Assembly: GCA_036877525.1 (NCBI GenBank)
Contig: JAZGTH010000140.1
Span: forward strand, 118,501-182,500
DNA from: Chromobotia macracanthus
Taxonomy: Eukaryota > Chordata > Actinopteri > Cypriniformes > Botiidae
Direction of reading: 5' to 3'
DNA: 64,000 nucleotides
The notes beneath the pieces were generated by a model. It made no database searches and had not been told where the DNA came from. It saw only the letters and a program-made list of their open reading frames with translations. Positions 36,020-49,600 of this stretch are shown in pieces (positions within the stretch are counted from its first letter, which is position 1; the number at the start of each line of letters is the position of its first letter). Made by a program: the position numbers and the translations under genes.

Positions 36020-39000
36020 GACCTGTGTTTGCTGAGACTGAGTCATTACATGCAGTTGTGGGGCATTTGAAAAGTTTCTGTCATCACACGCAGGGCTGAG
36101 TGTGCATCTGTCGACAGGTGACAGGTGGAGGTGCGACAGTCTGCCTCATTGAGGATGAAATGAAGTTAGTTATAACAAGACTTATGAATTATGAGACATT
36201 ATACTACATACTGTACCAGTCCTCAGTGCTGACTGGTTCTTCAAATAGTGTGAAAGAAACAGAGTGATAGAAGACTGAGTTACTGTCTGTATTACTTCAG
36301 GACCAATGGCTGATCATTACTTGTGCTCACTTCACACATACTCACTTCACACATGTACATTTTTATACATGCTCACTTTAAATGCCCACTCTGAAAGCAA
36401 ACTTGTATGTTGTATGTGATAAAAGACCAATATAGAGCAGAAAGACACAAAGGTGATAAACCTTTCCCTGAAAGGTTTATATCCCTGAAAAACTGAAATA
36501 ATTCCTGAGGGTTTCACCTGCAGCTGCATACATCACAATTAGATGTATACATGTTAAATGAAATCTGCATCTGTTGTGATTATTATTATTATATTTATAA
36601 AATAAAATAATATATTTAATATATTCATATTTTAATAATATTTCTTATTATATATTCTTATGTAGAGCACTGTGAATTACCATTATGTATGAAAATGACC
36701 ATAAATAAGATATTATTATCAGACTCAACATGACAAAGCGACACTGAGCTCTTCTGCTTTAATCTGAGTGTTTGCTCTGGAGCTATTACCAGTGCTACAC
36801 TCTGTCCATTTCACCATTGTCCAAGTTTCAGTCATGTGACATTTACTCACATATTTCAGCAGAAATGTCTATGTATTCAAAAAAACCTAGGAAACAATCA
36901 TATGAAAACGCCAGTCATTGTCTCTGATTTAAATCTCAGGAAAATAATTTCAGAATTGCAAAATTATATCCTTTCCTAAGTCTCAGGAAATAATTCTGCA
37001 GTCTGATACCAGCACAGCCTGATGTGACATTCTTTCTTTAAGACACAATACAGAACAGTTGATAGACAACCATTTTAATCATCTAACTATAGAAGCTGCT
37101 TCTGAAATACTGTGACTGTAATCAGGGTCCAGCACCTGACACACAGGAGGGACTAAACAATATTACAGTGTGGATGAGGGTAGATTTGTCACTATGCTTT
37201 AAAAAAAAGTTTTAAATATGAGTTTAATACATATAAATGTTGTAACTGTAAGGGTGGTTTACTACAGTGGTTCAAGCTGTAGGAATGCCAAAATGACCAG
37301 AAAAATGTTAACAGCAAGATGGTATAAAACATTTGAATAAATGTGCATCAGAAATACCTGTCATTGTGTGCGAAGACTCATAATCGACTCAAAACAGCCA
37401 AGAGAACAGTCAGAAGAACACAGAAGATCAGTCAAGTGAAAAGAACAGGAGAAGAGCTCTCTCTCTCTCTTTATCTCAGTTTCTTCTGAGATAGTCTTCA
37501 AAACTGTTATTGTACCATTATATGTCAACATTTACAGTGAGATATATCAACAAAAAAACCAATTTATCAACTCAGGAGCCAACAGCATCCTGAGTTCCAC
37601 TTGGAGTTTAGATTATAGAACTTCAGTCTGTCCATAACTGCATGCACACACACTCTCTCTCACACACACACACCTTGGTCTTGGACAGAGCAAAAGTCAA
37701 AGTCCACTTGGGGTGCTGAATGGTCTACAGAAACCATTCATGTTGGAATTTGGTACAAAATGAATGAGCTACCACCTGTCTGAAGCATCAGTCATTAAGA
37801 AGTGAGCAGATAAAAAGCTGAAGTTTTTTTATGAATTATTAAAACAATGGTAAGATTTAAGAAGGTACACCTCTCAGAAAACATAAATAAAGATACTTAA
37901 CTGCTTAGCTGCTATTTGGAGTATTGGAATCACTTGTATTGGAGTATTGGAGGGCTCACTTATGTGAAAACCTCAAATTAGACCAAAATTGACATTTTTC
38001 ACTTCTGCCTGTAGCACATTCCCAAGCTTGTGCTCATTGCAACTTATTTTGCCAGCACTTGTCTCATATGTGCTGAACATCACGAGACTGATGGCACATG
38101 TAGTTACAGAGATAATGAAGCACGAACTGATATTCTCTTTAATCCTACAACAGAGTCACTGTGTTCACGTGGACAGTGACTCGAACCTGGAGTCCTTCAT
38201 TTTCAATGACAGTTATGCCAAAAAACAACAGTATTCAAATGAGAGGCTAACCCTAACCCTAACCCAACTATTAATAATTTTTTATGTGTTTATACACACA
38301 TGCAACAGATGGATGTCTTTGGCTGTTCCACTGTCTTTTACATTAGTGTAACGCACCATGATCACCATGTTATTAAGACAGCTTTTCAAGATTTCTTTAC
38401 ATTTTCTCCTGCAGTGAGGCTGAAGTGTCAGCTTTAAAACAACATCAGATATGCCTGTAAATGGTCTTGGTGAAAGGTGCCCTACAAATCTTAAATTTAT
38501 ACAACTATACATTAATTACAGACTCGCCTGTGCTATGATTAGTGTGTGTGTGTGTGTGTGTGATGGGCCAGAGGTCAAAGTATGAAGGTATTGCTTCTCT
38601 TGATTAAAAAGATTGTCTGCAATCAGGCAAAACTACCATTTAAACTCTGAAAAGAAAGATGACCTCAGTTTCAGCAAACAGCACGTGGGTGGACAAACTC
38701 TACATTTTACAGATAAATGAGATACACACACACACACAGCCCTGAAGCTGTAGTCTACAGCTGAAATACATGTTGACATGAGAAGAAGACATCCGTGTCT
38801 AAATCGTTTGGAACAATGTAGAACACAAGCTGTAAAGACATTAATAAATGTGAGTTTTTCAGAGTATTACACCACTAAAGTACCATCATACTTCATGTCC
38901 GGGACATGAAGATACAGCAGTGTTTACCTCAGGTCTCAATTCAGTTTATATATAAAACACTCAATGTAATTACACAGGTTAAATTTCTGCCACCAAGTAA

Positions 39001-39270
39001 ACAGGCATGTCTTTCTAAATATGTTGCTGAAATCACAATATACAGTTAAGACTTCAACTGAACATACGAGTCAGTCATTTATTTACAGACTGTGTGAAAA
39101 CTGTGTGTTTGCATCTATTGTGTGAGAACTACACTCATCACATCTGCTCTTCATACATGTTCCTGATTTATGTGTGTAATTCATCAATGCACAGTATTCA
39201 TATTAAAATGATGTTTTTACTTGGATCTTGTAGGTCATATATTGAAACAGTTATTGAGTGGAATATACGA
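36020..39270. other. Gene-poor intergenic or intronic DNA
   Basis: AT-rich, with CT/CA microsatellites (37456-37475, 37650-37675), a GT run at 38540-38562 and a CCCTAA tract at 38250-38267. If the htr1e first exon lies near 42.5 kb, this is its 5' intron. No coding exon was recognised. Confidence 0.5.
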
Positions 39271-39271
39271 G

Positions 39272-39420
39272 TCTTACATTTACGCATTTGGCAGATGCTT
39301 TTATTCAAAGCGACTTACAGTGCATTCAAGTTATACATTTTTCTCAGTACACATGCTCCCTGGGAATAGAACCCACAACCTCTTGTGCTGCTAACACAAT
39401 GCTCTACCACTGAGCTACAT
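39272..39420 (-). mobile_element. tRNA-derived SINE
   Basis: Read on the minus strand, the head is TAGCTCAGTGGTAGAGCATTG (A-box region), then GTGGGTTCTATTCCC (degenerate B box). A body follows that ends in the conserved AAGCGACTTACAGTGCATTC-type sequence and GCATTTGGCAGATGC tail typical of teleost SINEs. The structure places the element on the minus strand. No target duplication was confirmed. Confidence 0.8.
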
Positions 39421-39627
39421 GAGAACCAGCTAATGTCTAACACCAGCAAATGAACACAATGAATTGATCACTGCGGTGCTTCCTAACTAATGCTCAGACC
39501 CTGCAGAATGATATCCAGAGCGGCTGGTGTCACACAACCAGGAACTGCACAAGATTTATTTCTCATGTAATCATCTTGCTTGCCCCTTATTACATGGGTG
39601 GGTGGAACATGTTTCTGAACACTGAAC

Positions 39628-41508
39628 AGCCACACACACACACACACAGAAATACACACACAGAAACACACACACACAGAAATACACACACAGAAACACA
39701 CACACACAGAAATACACACACAGAAACACACACACACAGACAGACACACACACACACAGACATACACACACACACAGAAACACACACACAGACAGACACA
39801 CACACACACAGAAATACACACACAGAAACACACACACACAAAGAAACACACACACACAGACAAACACACACACACAGAAATACACACACACAGACAGACA
39901 CACACAGACAGAAATACACACACAGAAACACACACACAGACAGACACACACACAGCAACACACACACAACAGAAACACACAGACACATACACACACACAC
40001 AGCAACACACAGACAGAGACACACACAGACAGAGACACACACACACACACAACAGACACACACAGACAGAGACACACACACACACAACAGACACACACAG
40101 ACAGAGACACACACAGACAGAGACACACACACACACAACAGACACACACACACAGAAATACACACACAGACACAGAAATACACACACAAAAACACACACA
40201 CACAACAGACACACACACAACAGACACACACAGACAGAGACACACACATACACACACAACAGACACACACAGACACACACAGACAGAGACACACACACAC
40301 ACAACAGACACACACACACAGAAATACACACACAGACACAGAAAAACACACACACACACACAGACACACACACACAGAAAAACACACACACAGACAGACA
40401 CACACACACAGAAATACACACACAAACACACACACAGACAGACAGACACACAGACAGACAGACACACACACACACACACACAGACACACACACACACAGA
40501 AATACACACACAGAACACACACACACAGAACACAGAAACACACACACAGACAGACACACACACACAGAAATACACACACACACAGAAACACACACACAGA
40601 CAGACACACACACACACACAAATACACACACAGAAACACACACACACAAAGAAACACACACACACACAGACAAACACACACACACAGAAATACACACACA
40701 GACAGACACACACAGACAGAAATACACACACAGACAGAAATACACACACAGACACACACACACAGACACACACACACAGCAACAGACACACACAGAAACA
40801 CACAGACACACACAGACACATACACACACACACAGCAACACACACACACAGACAGACACAAACACACACAGAAACACACACACAGAAACACACACAGACA
40901 GACACACACACACAGAAACACACACACACAGACAGACACACACACACAGAAACACACACACAGACACAGAAATACACACACAGAAACACACACACACAGA
41001 AACACAAACACAGACAGACACACACACACAGAAACACACACACACAGAAACACACACAGAGACAGACACACACACAGACACACACACACAGAAACACACA
41101 CACACAGAAACACACACACAGAAATACACACACAGACACACACACATAGAAACACACACACACACACACACACAGAGACAGACACACACACACAGAAACA
41201 CACACACACACAGACAGACACACACAGAAACACACACACACACACACACAGACAGACACAAACACACACAGAAACACACACACACAGACAGACACACACA
41301 GAAACACACACACACACAGAAGCACACACACACACACACACACACAGAAGCACACACACACACAAGCACATACACACAGACACACACACACACACAGAAG
41401 CACACAGACACAGACACACACACAGCAACACACACACACAGACAGACACAAACACACACAGAAACACACAGACATACACACACATATACACACACAGACA
41501 GACAGATG
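39628..41508. repeat. 1.9-kb CA-rich compound satellite
   Basis: CACACA runs are regularly interrupted by GAAA, GAAATA, GACAGA and GCAA, making a mosaic of units such as ACACACACAGAAATACACAC. It is open in several frames on both strands only because the words lack stop codons. These are not genes. Confidence 0.97.
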
Positions 41509-41582
41509 CACACGTTTGTATATGTGCTTTGCAGGGAAAGACATAACAGACATATTGACTTTTATACTGTCCAAACTGAATA

Positions 41583-41725
41583 TTCTATATCCCTAACCCT
41601 CACCGAAACCGTTTTTACATTTTCAAAAAAGCATCAAATTGATTATGTTTAACCGCTAACTGGTCCCCACAATGTAGGTGTGTATGACTTTTACCATTGT
41701 TGTGGGGACATTTGTACAATGGCAC
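41583..41725. repeat. Dispersed GTCCCCACA-type repeat copy
   Basis: It contains CCCTAACCCTCACC, CATTTTCAAAAAAGCATC, TGGTCCCCACAATGTAGG and TTGTGGGGACATTTG. This resembles a short repeat family I recall from cyprinid introns. It is related to 43307-43492. Confidence 0.5.
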
Positions 41726-42009
41726 ACAATGGCAGAAAAACAAGCCCACTGACAGACACATAATAAATACATAAACACACATATTTATGTATTTGCATAC
41801 TGATTTCTTTCTTGCATTTAATCTTTAGACATGTTTGTGCTCATATCAAATAAACAACAGTTCATTTAAACAACCTACAATGTGTAAAGCTTTGTTAAAC
41901 TTCATTTTTTGCTGCTTTCAGATTCTGTTTTCTTTAAATGGCAAATTAAAAGAACAATTATTGATGAAACATCGATGAGCTGAAGTCACGCAGTCACGAG
42001 CATTCAGAC

Positions 42010-42163
42010 TATATAAGCTCGCGTCACTTTAACAAACGGGTCGATCTTTGAGTGTTAAATGATGTTTCAAACACTATTTCTTCAGCCACACTCGTTTCTC
42101 ATGTTGATTTTCCTCTTCTTTTTGTTCTTGTTTAAACTTGTTTGTTTTTTAAGTACATTTTAA
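42010..42163 (+). promoter_or_regulatory. TATA-like box upstream of a 33-codon hydrophobic ORF
   Basis: CTATATAAGCTCGCG at 42009-42023 is followed 45-50 bases later by an ATG at 42062. That ATG opens 33 codons beginning MFQTLFLQPHSFLML, with a Phe/Leu-rich core, and stops at 42163. No family is recognised. The arrangement could be chance in AT-rich DNA. Confidence 0.2.
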
Positions 42164-42414
42164 TGTTTAAGTGGCTTTAATGTTGTCCGTATTCACATAA
42201 AATAACAGCAGACAACAGAAGCATTCACTGAGCTCACCTGCATCTCAGGCTGTTACTTTATTCTGTATCCCTTCATCCGTCATCTGTGAGACGGGTGACG
42301 GGCTCATCGCTCCAGCTGAATCTCTTACAGATACTGGGGCAGCTCCATCGTGTCCAGCGTCTGATCCTCCGATGCTTTTCACGCGTGTGGACCGGTGACG
42401 AACAGCAGGGCTCG

Positions 42415-42600
42415 TACCTTCAGCTGCGCGGATGCTGCGCGGATGCTGCGCGGATGCTGCACGGCTGCCATGGTGACGGGATAAAACGTCATGATGCTGG
42501 TAAGATATTTCACCATTTGTCCGGTAATAATAAAAATACTGTTAAATGTTGTAAGGCCTGTAAATCTCCATTGATTAAACAAAGAAGAGATACACAAAAG
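42415..42600 (-). other. Candidate GC-rich first exon, possibly of htr1e
   Basis: On the minus strand GTCACCATGG at about 42472 is a near-perfect start context. It opens MAAVQHPRSIRAASAQLK and ends in AAG|GTACGA, a good donor at 42414. The region has clustered CpGs and a GCGCGGATGCT unit repeated three times. The next gene on this strand is htr1e, 7.5 kb away, whose coding exon has an upstream acceptor. This could be its first exon carrying an upstream ORF, or the first exon of an unseen gene. Confidence 0.3.
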
Positions 42601-42649
42601 AAAAACAACATACGATTTTAAAAATTATTTAACCTGAAATTAATAAAGT

Positions 42650-43300
42650 TTAAGGATTTTTCTATGGGAGACAAAAACATTCTGTTTAAGTCTGATCAAG
42701 ATGCTATTTAAAGCTATGTTTTCTATGGTATTAAAATCAGCCCCTCCTTTTTAACAAAGCCCTGTCCCATTTTAGAGGTGAGCTGTAAAACCTGGATTGT
42801 CTGTCTGTTGTGTCCTGTCCTTTAACATTCAACTATTGTTTGTAAAAAACAAAATAAAAGTAGGATTTGCACATAATTAATATTCATTGTACAAAATATG
42901 GCATCTCACAGAGCTTTCATTATTCATATTCACTCATTCTCTGAGATTTAATTAAACCTGCTGTGGGCCTTTAAGCAGAACCTTTGATTTAATTTCAATG
43001 CAAAACGATCTGAGCTGTAGAATAGCCCTCAGGAGCAGTAAAGAAAAGGAAACAAACAAATGTAATTACCAGTGTCCAAGAAAAGCATCCAAATCTGAGC
43101 TTTAAAGAGCCATAATGATAAGTATAATTATAAGTGCATGTTTAGATTCACAAACGCACCATTATTGTTTAACAAACCTGTTCAGTCTGTGCTTTATTAG
43201 GAATTTCATACTCAGATAATGTTCTGGTATTTCCTACATTATGAGAACCATTCATATGACCACTCAATGACCCCTCAAGTGTAGTAATACTTGAGAATGT
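42650..43300. other. Intergenic DNA
   Basis: AT-rich. No gene or recognised element. Confidence 0.5.
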
Positions 43301-43306
43301 TGACCT

Positions 43307-43492
43307 TATGGGGACATTTTGTTGGTTTCCTGATGTAAAAACAAGCTTATAGATCATGCAGAAAGATCTTTTTTGAAAATCTAAAGTAGCAGAAAGTTTC
43401 TGTGAGGGTTAGGATTAGGGGTGGGGTTAGGGTAGAGTGAATATACAGTTTTTACAGTATAAAAACCACCACGTCTGTGGAATGTCCCCATA
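43307..43492. mobile_element. Short MITE-like element with 11-bp inverted ends
   Basis: The segment begins TATGGGGACAT and ends ATGTCCCCATA, exact inverted repeats. It contains GGGTTAGGATTAGGGGTGGGG inside, which ties it to the dispersed copies at 41583-41725 and 890-970. Superfamily is not assigned. Confidence 0.6.
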
Positions 43493-44424
43493 ACATATGA
43501 AAACTCACTGTGTGTGAGGGGGTGTGATGTGAATTACTGAGAATTTCTCAAAATGTGTTAAGGTGTTTTCCCTGAGTATATTATACAATAATCTGTTTGT
43601 GTTTTGTATTGCATTGCGTGTTATAATATTTTGACAGCTAAGTTACTATTTAATGTTCTTTGTAAATGTTTTTATATGGTACTTTATAAAAGTAAAACAA
43701 TCCCACATATGCTGTTAATCACACAGTTATCATGTCTCTGAGAAGAACACCTCATAAAGCCAGGCATACACTGTGCAATTTTCTTCCTAAACAGGGCTGA
43801 TGTCTGAGTTGTAAGACTCTGAATTTCAGCTTGGTCATGCATTGTTTGTTGTGCAGTGCACCTGGGTAAATGAGACAGGACTAACCTCTCCTGACCAGAT
43901 GGATTTCTGACATAAATGTTGGCCATCCTTTGCAAGGGTAGTCGCAGCTCAGCGGTCAGACTGTATATTGTGAGCTTTTGGCTTAACATCCCATGCCATT
44001 TACTCATACAGTGCGAGCTGGTATTTAACAAATAACATTTCATATATAGCAAAATGTTTTATAACTAGATTATATTTACATTTGTGAAGAAACAGAACTG
44101 GCTGCTGTGATGCTGGAGTGTGGTGGGTGGATTTGTCTTAATTACAGCTCTGTGGACATTCTCTCAGCCAACTTCATGAGCTTCATCATACAGTTCCTGT
44201 GTAGACTGGACAACTGTGGGCTGCTTCCCATGACAAAAAAATACACTGTGTGCATGGTTGTATCAGGGCTTGTCAGTGTGTGGGTGTGTATAGGTGTGTT
44301 TTGCGGTGTAGTGATTGAAACTGGGCATCCACACAAAAGAGCAGTAACTTCTAAGAACTGTAAACTTGCAATTTTATGTTTCAACCACAGATGTCAATAG
44401 AGAGCCCAAAACTTATCAAGTACA

Positions 44425-44525
44425 GCTTTAAAGTAACAATTCACCCAAAAAATGAAATCATTTAGCCACCCTCATGTTGCTTAAAACCGGTATGCTGTTA
44501 CTTTCTCTATGGAACAGCATACTCA
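44425..44525. repeat. Third dispersed repeat fragment (TTCACCC type)
   Basis: AACAATTCACCCAAAAAATG, CCACCCTCATGTTGCTTAAAACC and TATGGAACAGCATA follow the order of the family noted at 32360-32480 and 34965-35060, representing its start. Confidence 0.55.
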
Positions 44526-46617
44526 ATACAATACAATACAATACATTTAGATGTGGGTAAATGAAAACTGCAGGTTTGTGTTTTGTTGTAGTTATGGTCC
44601 AGCTCCTGCATCAGATCTGGACTGCACAGTAAGTCTGGACTCCTGGACATCTTTACAGGCATTTGTGATGTTTTGATGAGCAGTTATTTGATGGCATTAT
44701 GTCTGCTTGAACTGTCACCACACAACTGCCACCAGAGGCCACATCTATCAGCTTAAACACACAAAGCCTGTGATCACTCAGAATCTATCATCTCTCTCTC
44801 CATCTCTCACCTTCCACCCTCCTCCATCCAGAACTGCAGTTTCTGTCCACGACGTCCCCGGCCATCTGGACTCGGTGTGAGTGTTCTCATTTCTATTTTT
44901 CAGGTTCTTAGCACACAGATCACTGACTCACTCATATTCTCATCCTGCTGTTCAGGTCAGAGGCAGATCAATCGCAGATGATATTAGGATTTCATTAATG
45001 CCAGATTCTGTGGATTAATGTGGAACTTCTGTGGAAGTTTTCTAGTATCTTCTAGGTTCAGTAGTTAGAATGAAGTTGTTCAGCTTGTCTGAGCTAAAAT
45101 CCCTAATACTCCATGATTTCATACATTCTTTCATTAATCAGTTGGAAAGATGTTTCAGCTGTTAATTGTGAGAGTGAATTGATTGTGATTGAGAAACAAT
45201 GCAGATGATTTTCCACATCATCTAACACACCTGTCTATTGAAGCACCTACATAAAAACACAAACGTCTCACCAGCATCTTGTGTGATTACACGTGTACGA
45301 TTGTGCAGCTACAGTGAGGCATCTGTGTGCGTCTTGAGGTGTGTGCTCATCTGGTGAGTTGATGAGGTGATGATGAGTGATTACAGGTGCAGGTGACCAG
45401 TATTCAGGTAAGCTGGTGCGTTGTGATTGGCTGAGAGAAAGACTTAGCTGATCAATGGCTGGTGATTGGTTGTGGAAAGAGCCTGGCAGATCAGTGATAA
45501 TGATAATATATAGAATGTTATTTATGGCACTACAGTTATGTGCAAGATGCAAATAATAAAAATCAACATTAATGCTTGTAAAATTGTTACTTACAATTGA
45601 AGTCTTTTTTTACTTGTCCAGTTAATGTATTTTGTTGTCCCCGGCACATTTGTGTGGTTGTAAAAGCTGGTGCTTGGTTTCCATGGAAATTCAAGCGATG
45701 ATGACATGCTGCAAAACAGAAACAGCATCAACATACAATCACATCATGTTTACAGTCATTTTGCAGATACTCTGAAACCAGCAGTAATTTCATTCCATTT
45801 ATCTGGAGTTGATCAATTTGTGAATTAAACGTTTCAAATGTCAGAGTCTTTTAATGCCTATAAAATTTCTGGCTTCATTTCCTCTGTGGGTCCAGTGAGG
45901 TTATGCTGTTTCACAGAGCCGAGGATCTGTTTTCCTGTTAGAAATTAAGGACAATTTTATACACATCACAGAACTGGAACTAATTTAAAACACATAAAAA
46001 CATGCACACTTTCAAACATATAGTTTTCTGAAGATATGTGGCAACTCAGTCTCTCTTGCAGAAACATCCTCACTGTATGACAACATGAACTGCAATACAC
46101 AACTACTTTTACTTCTGTATTCTGACTGAAACAGCACATCCAACAGGAAAAAAGGGCTTAAACGTCATTCTTAGTGAAATATGGGTGAAACTGTGTTTTT
46201 GTGTGATTGAGTAAAAGATCATCAACCACATTTTGTGTCTGTTTGGTGGATTCAACAAACTGACAGCAATGAGGTGAAAAAGGGACCAGCAGCATATGCA
46301 ATGTGTGGAACCCCACACGAAAGGGTATTTTTTTTTTATATCTTTATTGTGTTTTTTAAATGTCTGGACAGCACTAGATAAGCTTGCAAAGCTGGAATAG
46401 AGTCAGTCTTTCTCTGATCCATCATGCTGTTTCATGCTGAACTATGACTTTTTGGAAAATATTCATGTGTTATTTTATATATTAATGAGTTCTCATTTTC
46501 AGGTTCTCTTTCATTTCTTTGGACTGTTACATCTTTAATAATAACCTGCCATCTCCAAGGAGATGTGCATCCTTGAGAAAGATTTCAGATCTCTTGAGTT
46601 CTCTCATCTCTGATGAT

Positions 46618-46661
46618 CCACATGTTCTCCTGGACATGCAAGTGTCCAGGAGAACAAGTGG
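46618..46661. repeat. Inverted repeat (14-bp stem)
   Basis: TGTTCTCCTGGACA at 46623-46636 pairs exactly with 46643-46656 across a 6-base loop, and outer bases extend the stem after one mismatch. No terminator or miRNA call is made. Confidence 0.8.
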
Positions 46662-49600
46662 ACAGAGTGTCCTGATGACCTGAGGCCAGTGAGAGAGTTT
46701 CAGGCCAGAACTGAATCATCTCAATTATTGAACATTTGCTTCGATGTCTTTCAAACTTACACACTTCATATGCTTTCAGACTTTTTCGGCTTCTCATTTC
46801 TGAATAGTGTGAAGGACACAAGCTTCATTTCTGTCAATATCTTTACAAGCACGTGATGTGTATATGAAGGCAATCAAATGTTTAAAAATGAAATAAAAAT
46901 GAGAGAAACAGTGAGGATCTCTGTTAAAAGTCATTCTAAACATATAACTCTTACTCTTTTGTTGTCATGGTCAAACTCTGTTGCCAGGCAACTGCTACTC
47001 TCTCTGTTATGTAAACAGAAATATCTTTGATAAAGATGTTTAAATAGGAGGATACTACAAGTAACCAAAGGACAGTTTCTCTTCTTCTGCAAGAGTGCTA
47101 ATATTCATTACAAGTGTCATCTGTCACAGCTGTGTTATTCTGTCCTGTGTCTGTTTTCTCCTAATTCTCTTACATTTCTCCCTCACACAAACTCACATTC
47201 ATAATTTATCTACATGAAATATATATTTCCAGAATATCTACTGTATTTCTGTATTTTCAGTATGTGTAGAGTTCATATTTGATGATTGTAGCTTTTACTG
47301 GAATGAAATGTTGAAAGTGCAGACAGTTTCATTTCATGAAGGTCCTGTGCTTTCAGGATGCAGTGAGAACAGATAGATGTCTCTCAGCTTATGCATTAGA
47401 GGAGCAGCGGAGAGTCTGTGAGAGCTGGAGAAATGAAAAGCATCAGTCCAGAAAAAGTCTAGAGATCTAGAGAAATAAACACCAGTTACATTCCCTGACA
47501 AAGCTCCAGAGTGCAGAGGCATTGTGGGTAACTAAGACCCCCTCTGTGAGTCTTTGTGAAAGCCGAATACAAGCAGAAACTGTTTGTTAAAGACTTGGAA
47601 GAGAAAGATGTTTAAGTGTTTTTCCAGTGACAGACAAAGATCCTTCCTCTGCCTTCAGTACAAAATGAATAACGTTTAATATGATGTAGAAAAAAAGAAG
47701 ATGCCAAAGAAACTACATGAGTCACATATAGCAAACAAACCACTGAGCAAGACTATTCAATGTTGGCAGTACTGGGATGATTGGCAGAGTTTAATCTCTG
47801 ATATCTCAAACAGGTTAAAGTGAGTTGGCCCCCCTGTCTGAATGTGTCACTGATTTTCAGCATCTTCCGCACCTGATAGACCTTCATTCTTCACTTACAG
47901 ACATCTGACAGCTCAGAGTACAATACAGAGTATTATTGTAGTGTTTACCATAGTAAATCTGGGTAAGCCTTGAACACAGTTTGAAACAATTAACTTTTAA
48001 ATTGTTCATTTTTAACCCCCAAAAAGTACAGCTTTAATCTTTCAATATTCAGTCATTTAGTCCCACAGAGGCAGAAAATCTGATGTGGTAAATAAACAGT
48101 TAAGTAATCTGAATTTCCCATCATGAGTTACGATCTGTACAATCTGCTTTTCTCTGTGTGAGAAACACACAGAGCGGAGCAAAGCAAAGGAGTCTGAACA
48201 CCAGATTCATTATATCTGTGTGTCTCAGAGACACAACCCCAAAGCAACTCCTCCCTCCTTGTTAGTGGGTTTGAGGCAGACGATGCGTGATGCTGCACTT
48301 GTCACGCTGCGGGAAGAAGCATGGCATGCTGGGTAAATACAAGAACTCGAAGATGTAGTGTTAATCTCTTAAGAACATCATTTTCAAAACCTGCAATATG
48401 CAGGTCATGTATGATTCTAATTACAAAGAGAAGCTACCCATAAAATCCTGTGATGTTTGTGGTCAGTTGAAAGTGTGGCCTTTGATGAAGAAGAAACTGA
48501 GATGTAACAGATCCAACAAAACTTCTGCTGGAGAAAAACATGTGCTTATGTTACACACACATTATATTTTATTTTAATTTAAAGCTGCAATCCATAACTT
48601 TTTTGGTTTAATAAGAACAAAAATCCATTAATGAGCAAGTATCATTTTCACATATCAGTGTTGAAAACAGTCTCCTTACCATACTCTGATTTCCAATGGT
48701 ATGCTTATAATAATGACTTATAATTTGAGGTCAATTCAGGTCTGATTTCCTGTCAGTTTGACTGTATGGTCACGTCATGTGTAAACAGAAAGAAAGTCCA
48801 GCTACTATATCGGGTTTGTGGGTGCCGGAATGATAGGGCTTGTAGCTTATTATAAAAATAACTCCACAATCAAATTTTAAGTTTGGAGCAGAGATTGTGA
48901 CAAAGAGTCTGATTTTACAGAGAAGCACTTATAATATGCAGAACATTATTATAACCATTATTATGCTCACATTAGTCTAATACAGTTTAATTAACATTAT
49001 AGTCATAATTATCATTTTTGACTATCAAACTGTCAGTATCATTACCCATGTGTCTCATCAGATCTTAATGAGAACTGGTGAATCTGTCCAATTCAAATCA
49101 CAAAGTTCAAGTTGGAATTTTATCTTTAGCTGGTCTGATTGTGTTTTCAGTCACCTGGTGTTCAGACATTCACCTGTAATGTTCAACTCACCTCTCAAAC
49201 AGATGGTGTGTTAAATTAGTGCAAAACTCTTTACCCAATATTAAATAAATATTCTCAACATGTCACAAAGTGAAGAAATAATCTGAAAAGGTCTACTCTT
49301 CCCTCATTCAAAATGATCAGCAGTGATACAGATATTGAATGTAACCTTTCAAGTACAGTAATTACAGAATGTGTCTCTAATGCAAAAAGTCCTTGTTTCT
49401 CCAGCTGCGTTTGAGCTGCTATTATAATATAGTTCAGCTTCTTGTTTTAATACGTTCAACCATGGAGCCATAAAAAATTGCCTAAAATAATAATAAAAAA
49501 AAACTATATTGTGAAGGGATTCTATCCTAAAGTTTATCCCAGCTTTATGAGTGGCTGTACTGTATGAAGCTCAAAACAGAATTTAAATATAGATGTAAAG

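Noticed and set aside
38250..38267. Interstitial telomere or chromosome end
   Set aside because: There are only about three CCCTAA units, and similar words occur inside dispersed repeats in the window.
39483..41574. Very long open frames (over 600 codons) on both strands rich in Cys/Val or Thr/His
   Set aside because: They come from the CA-rich satellite; the same DNA is open in several frames and the products are pure low complexity.
41945..41985. C/D-box snoRNA (TGATGA and CTGA words)
   Set aside because: The boxes are only about 20 bases apart with no terminal stem.
45268..45552. 94-codon open frame on the minus strand
   Set aside because: His/Ser-rich, no recognised domain, and no supporting exon structure.
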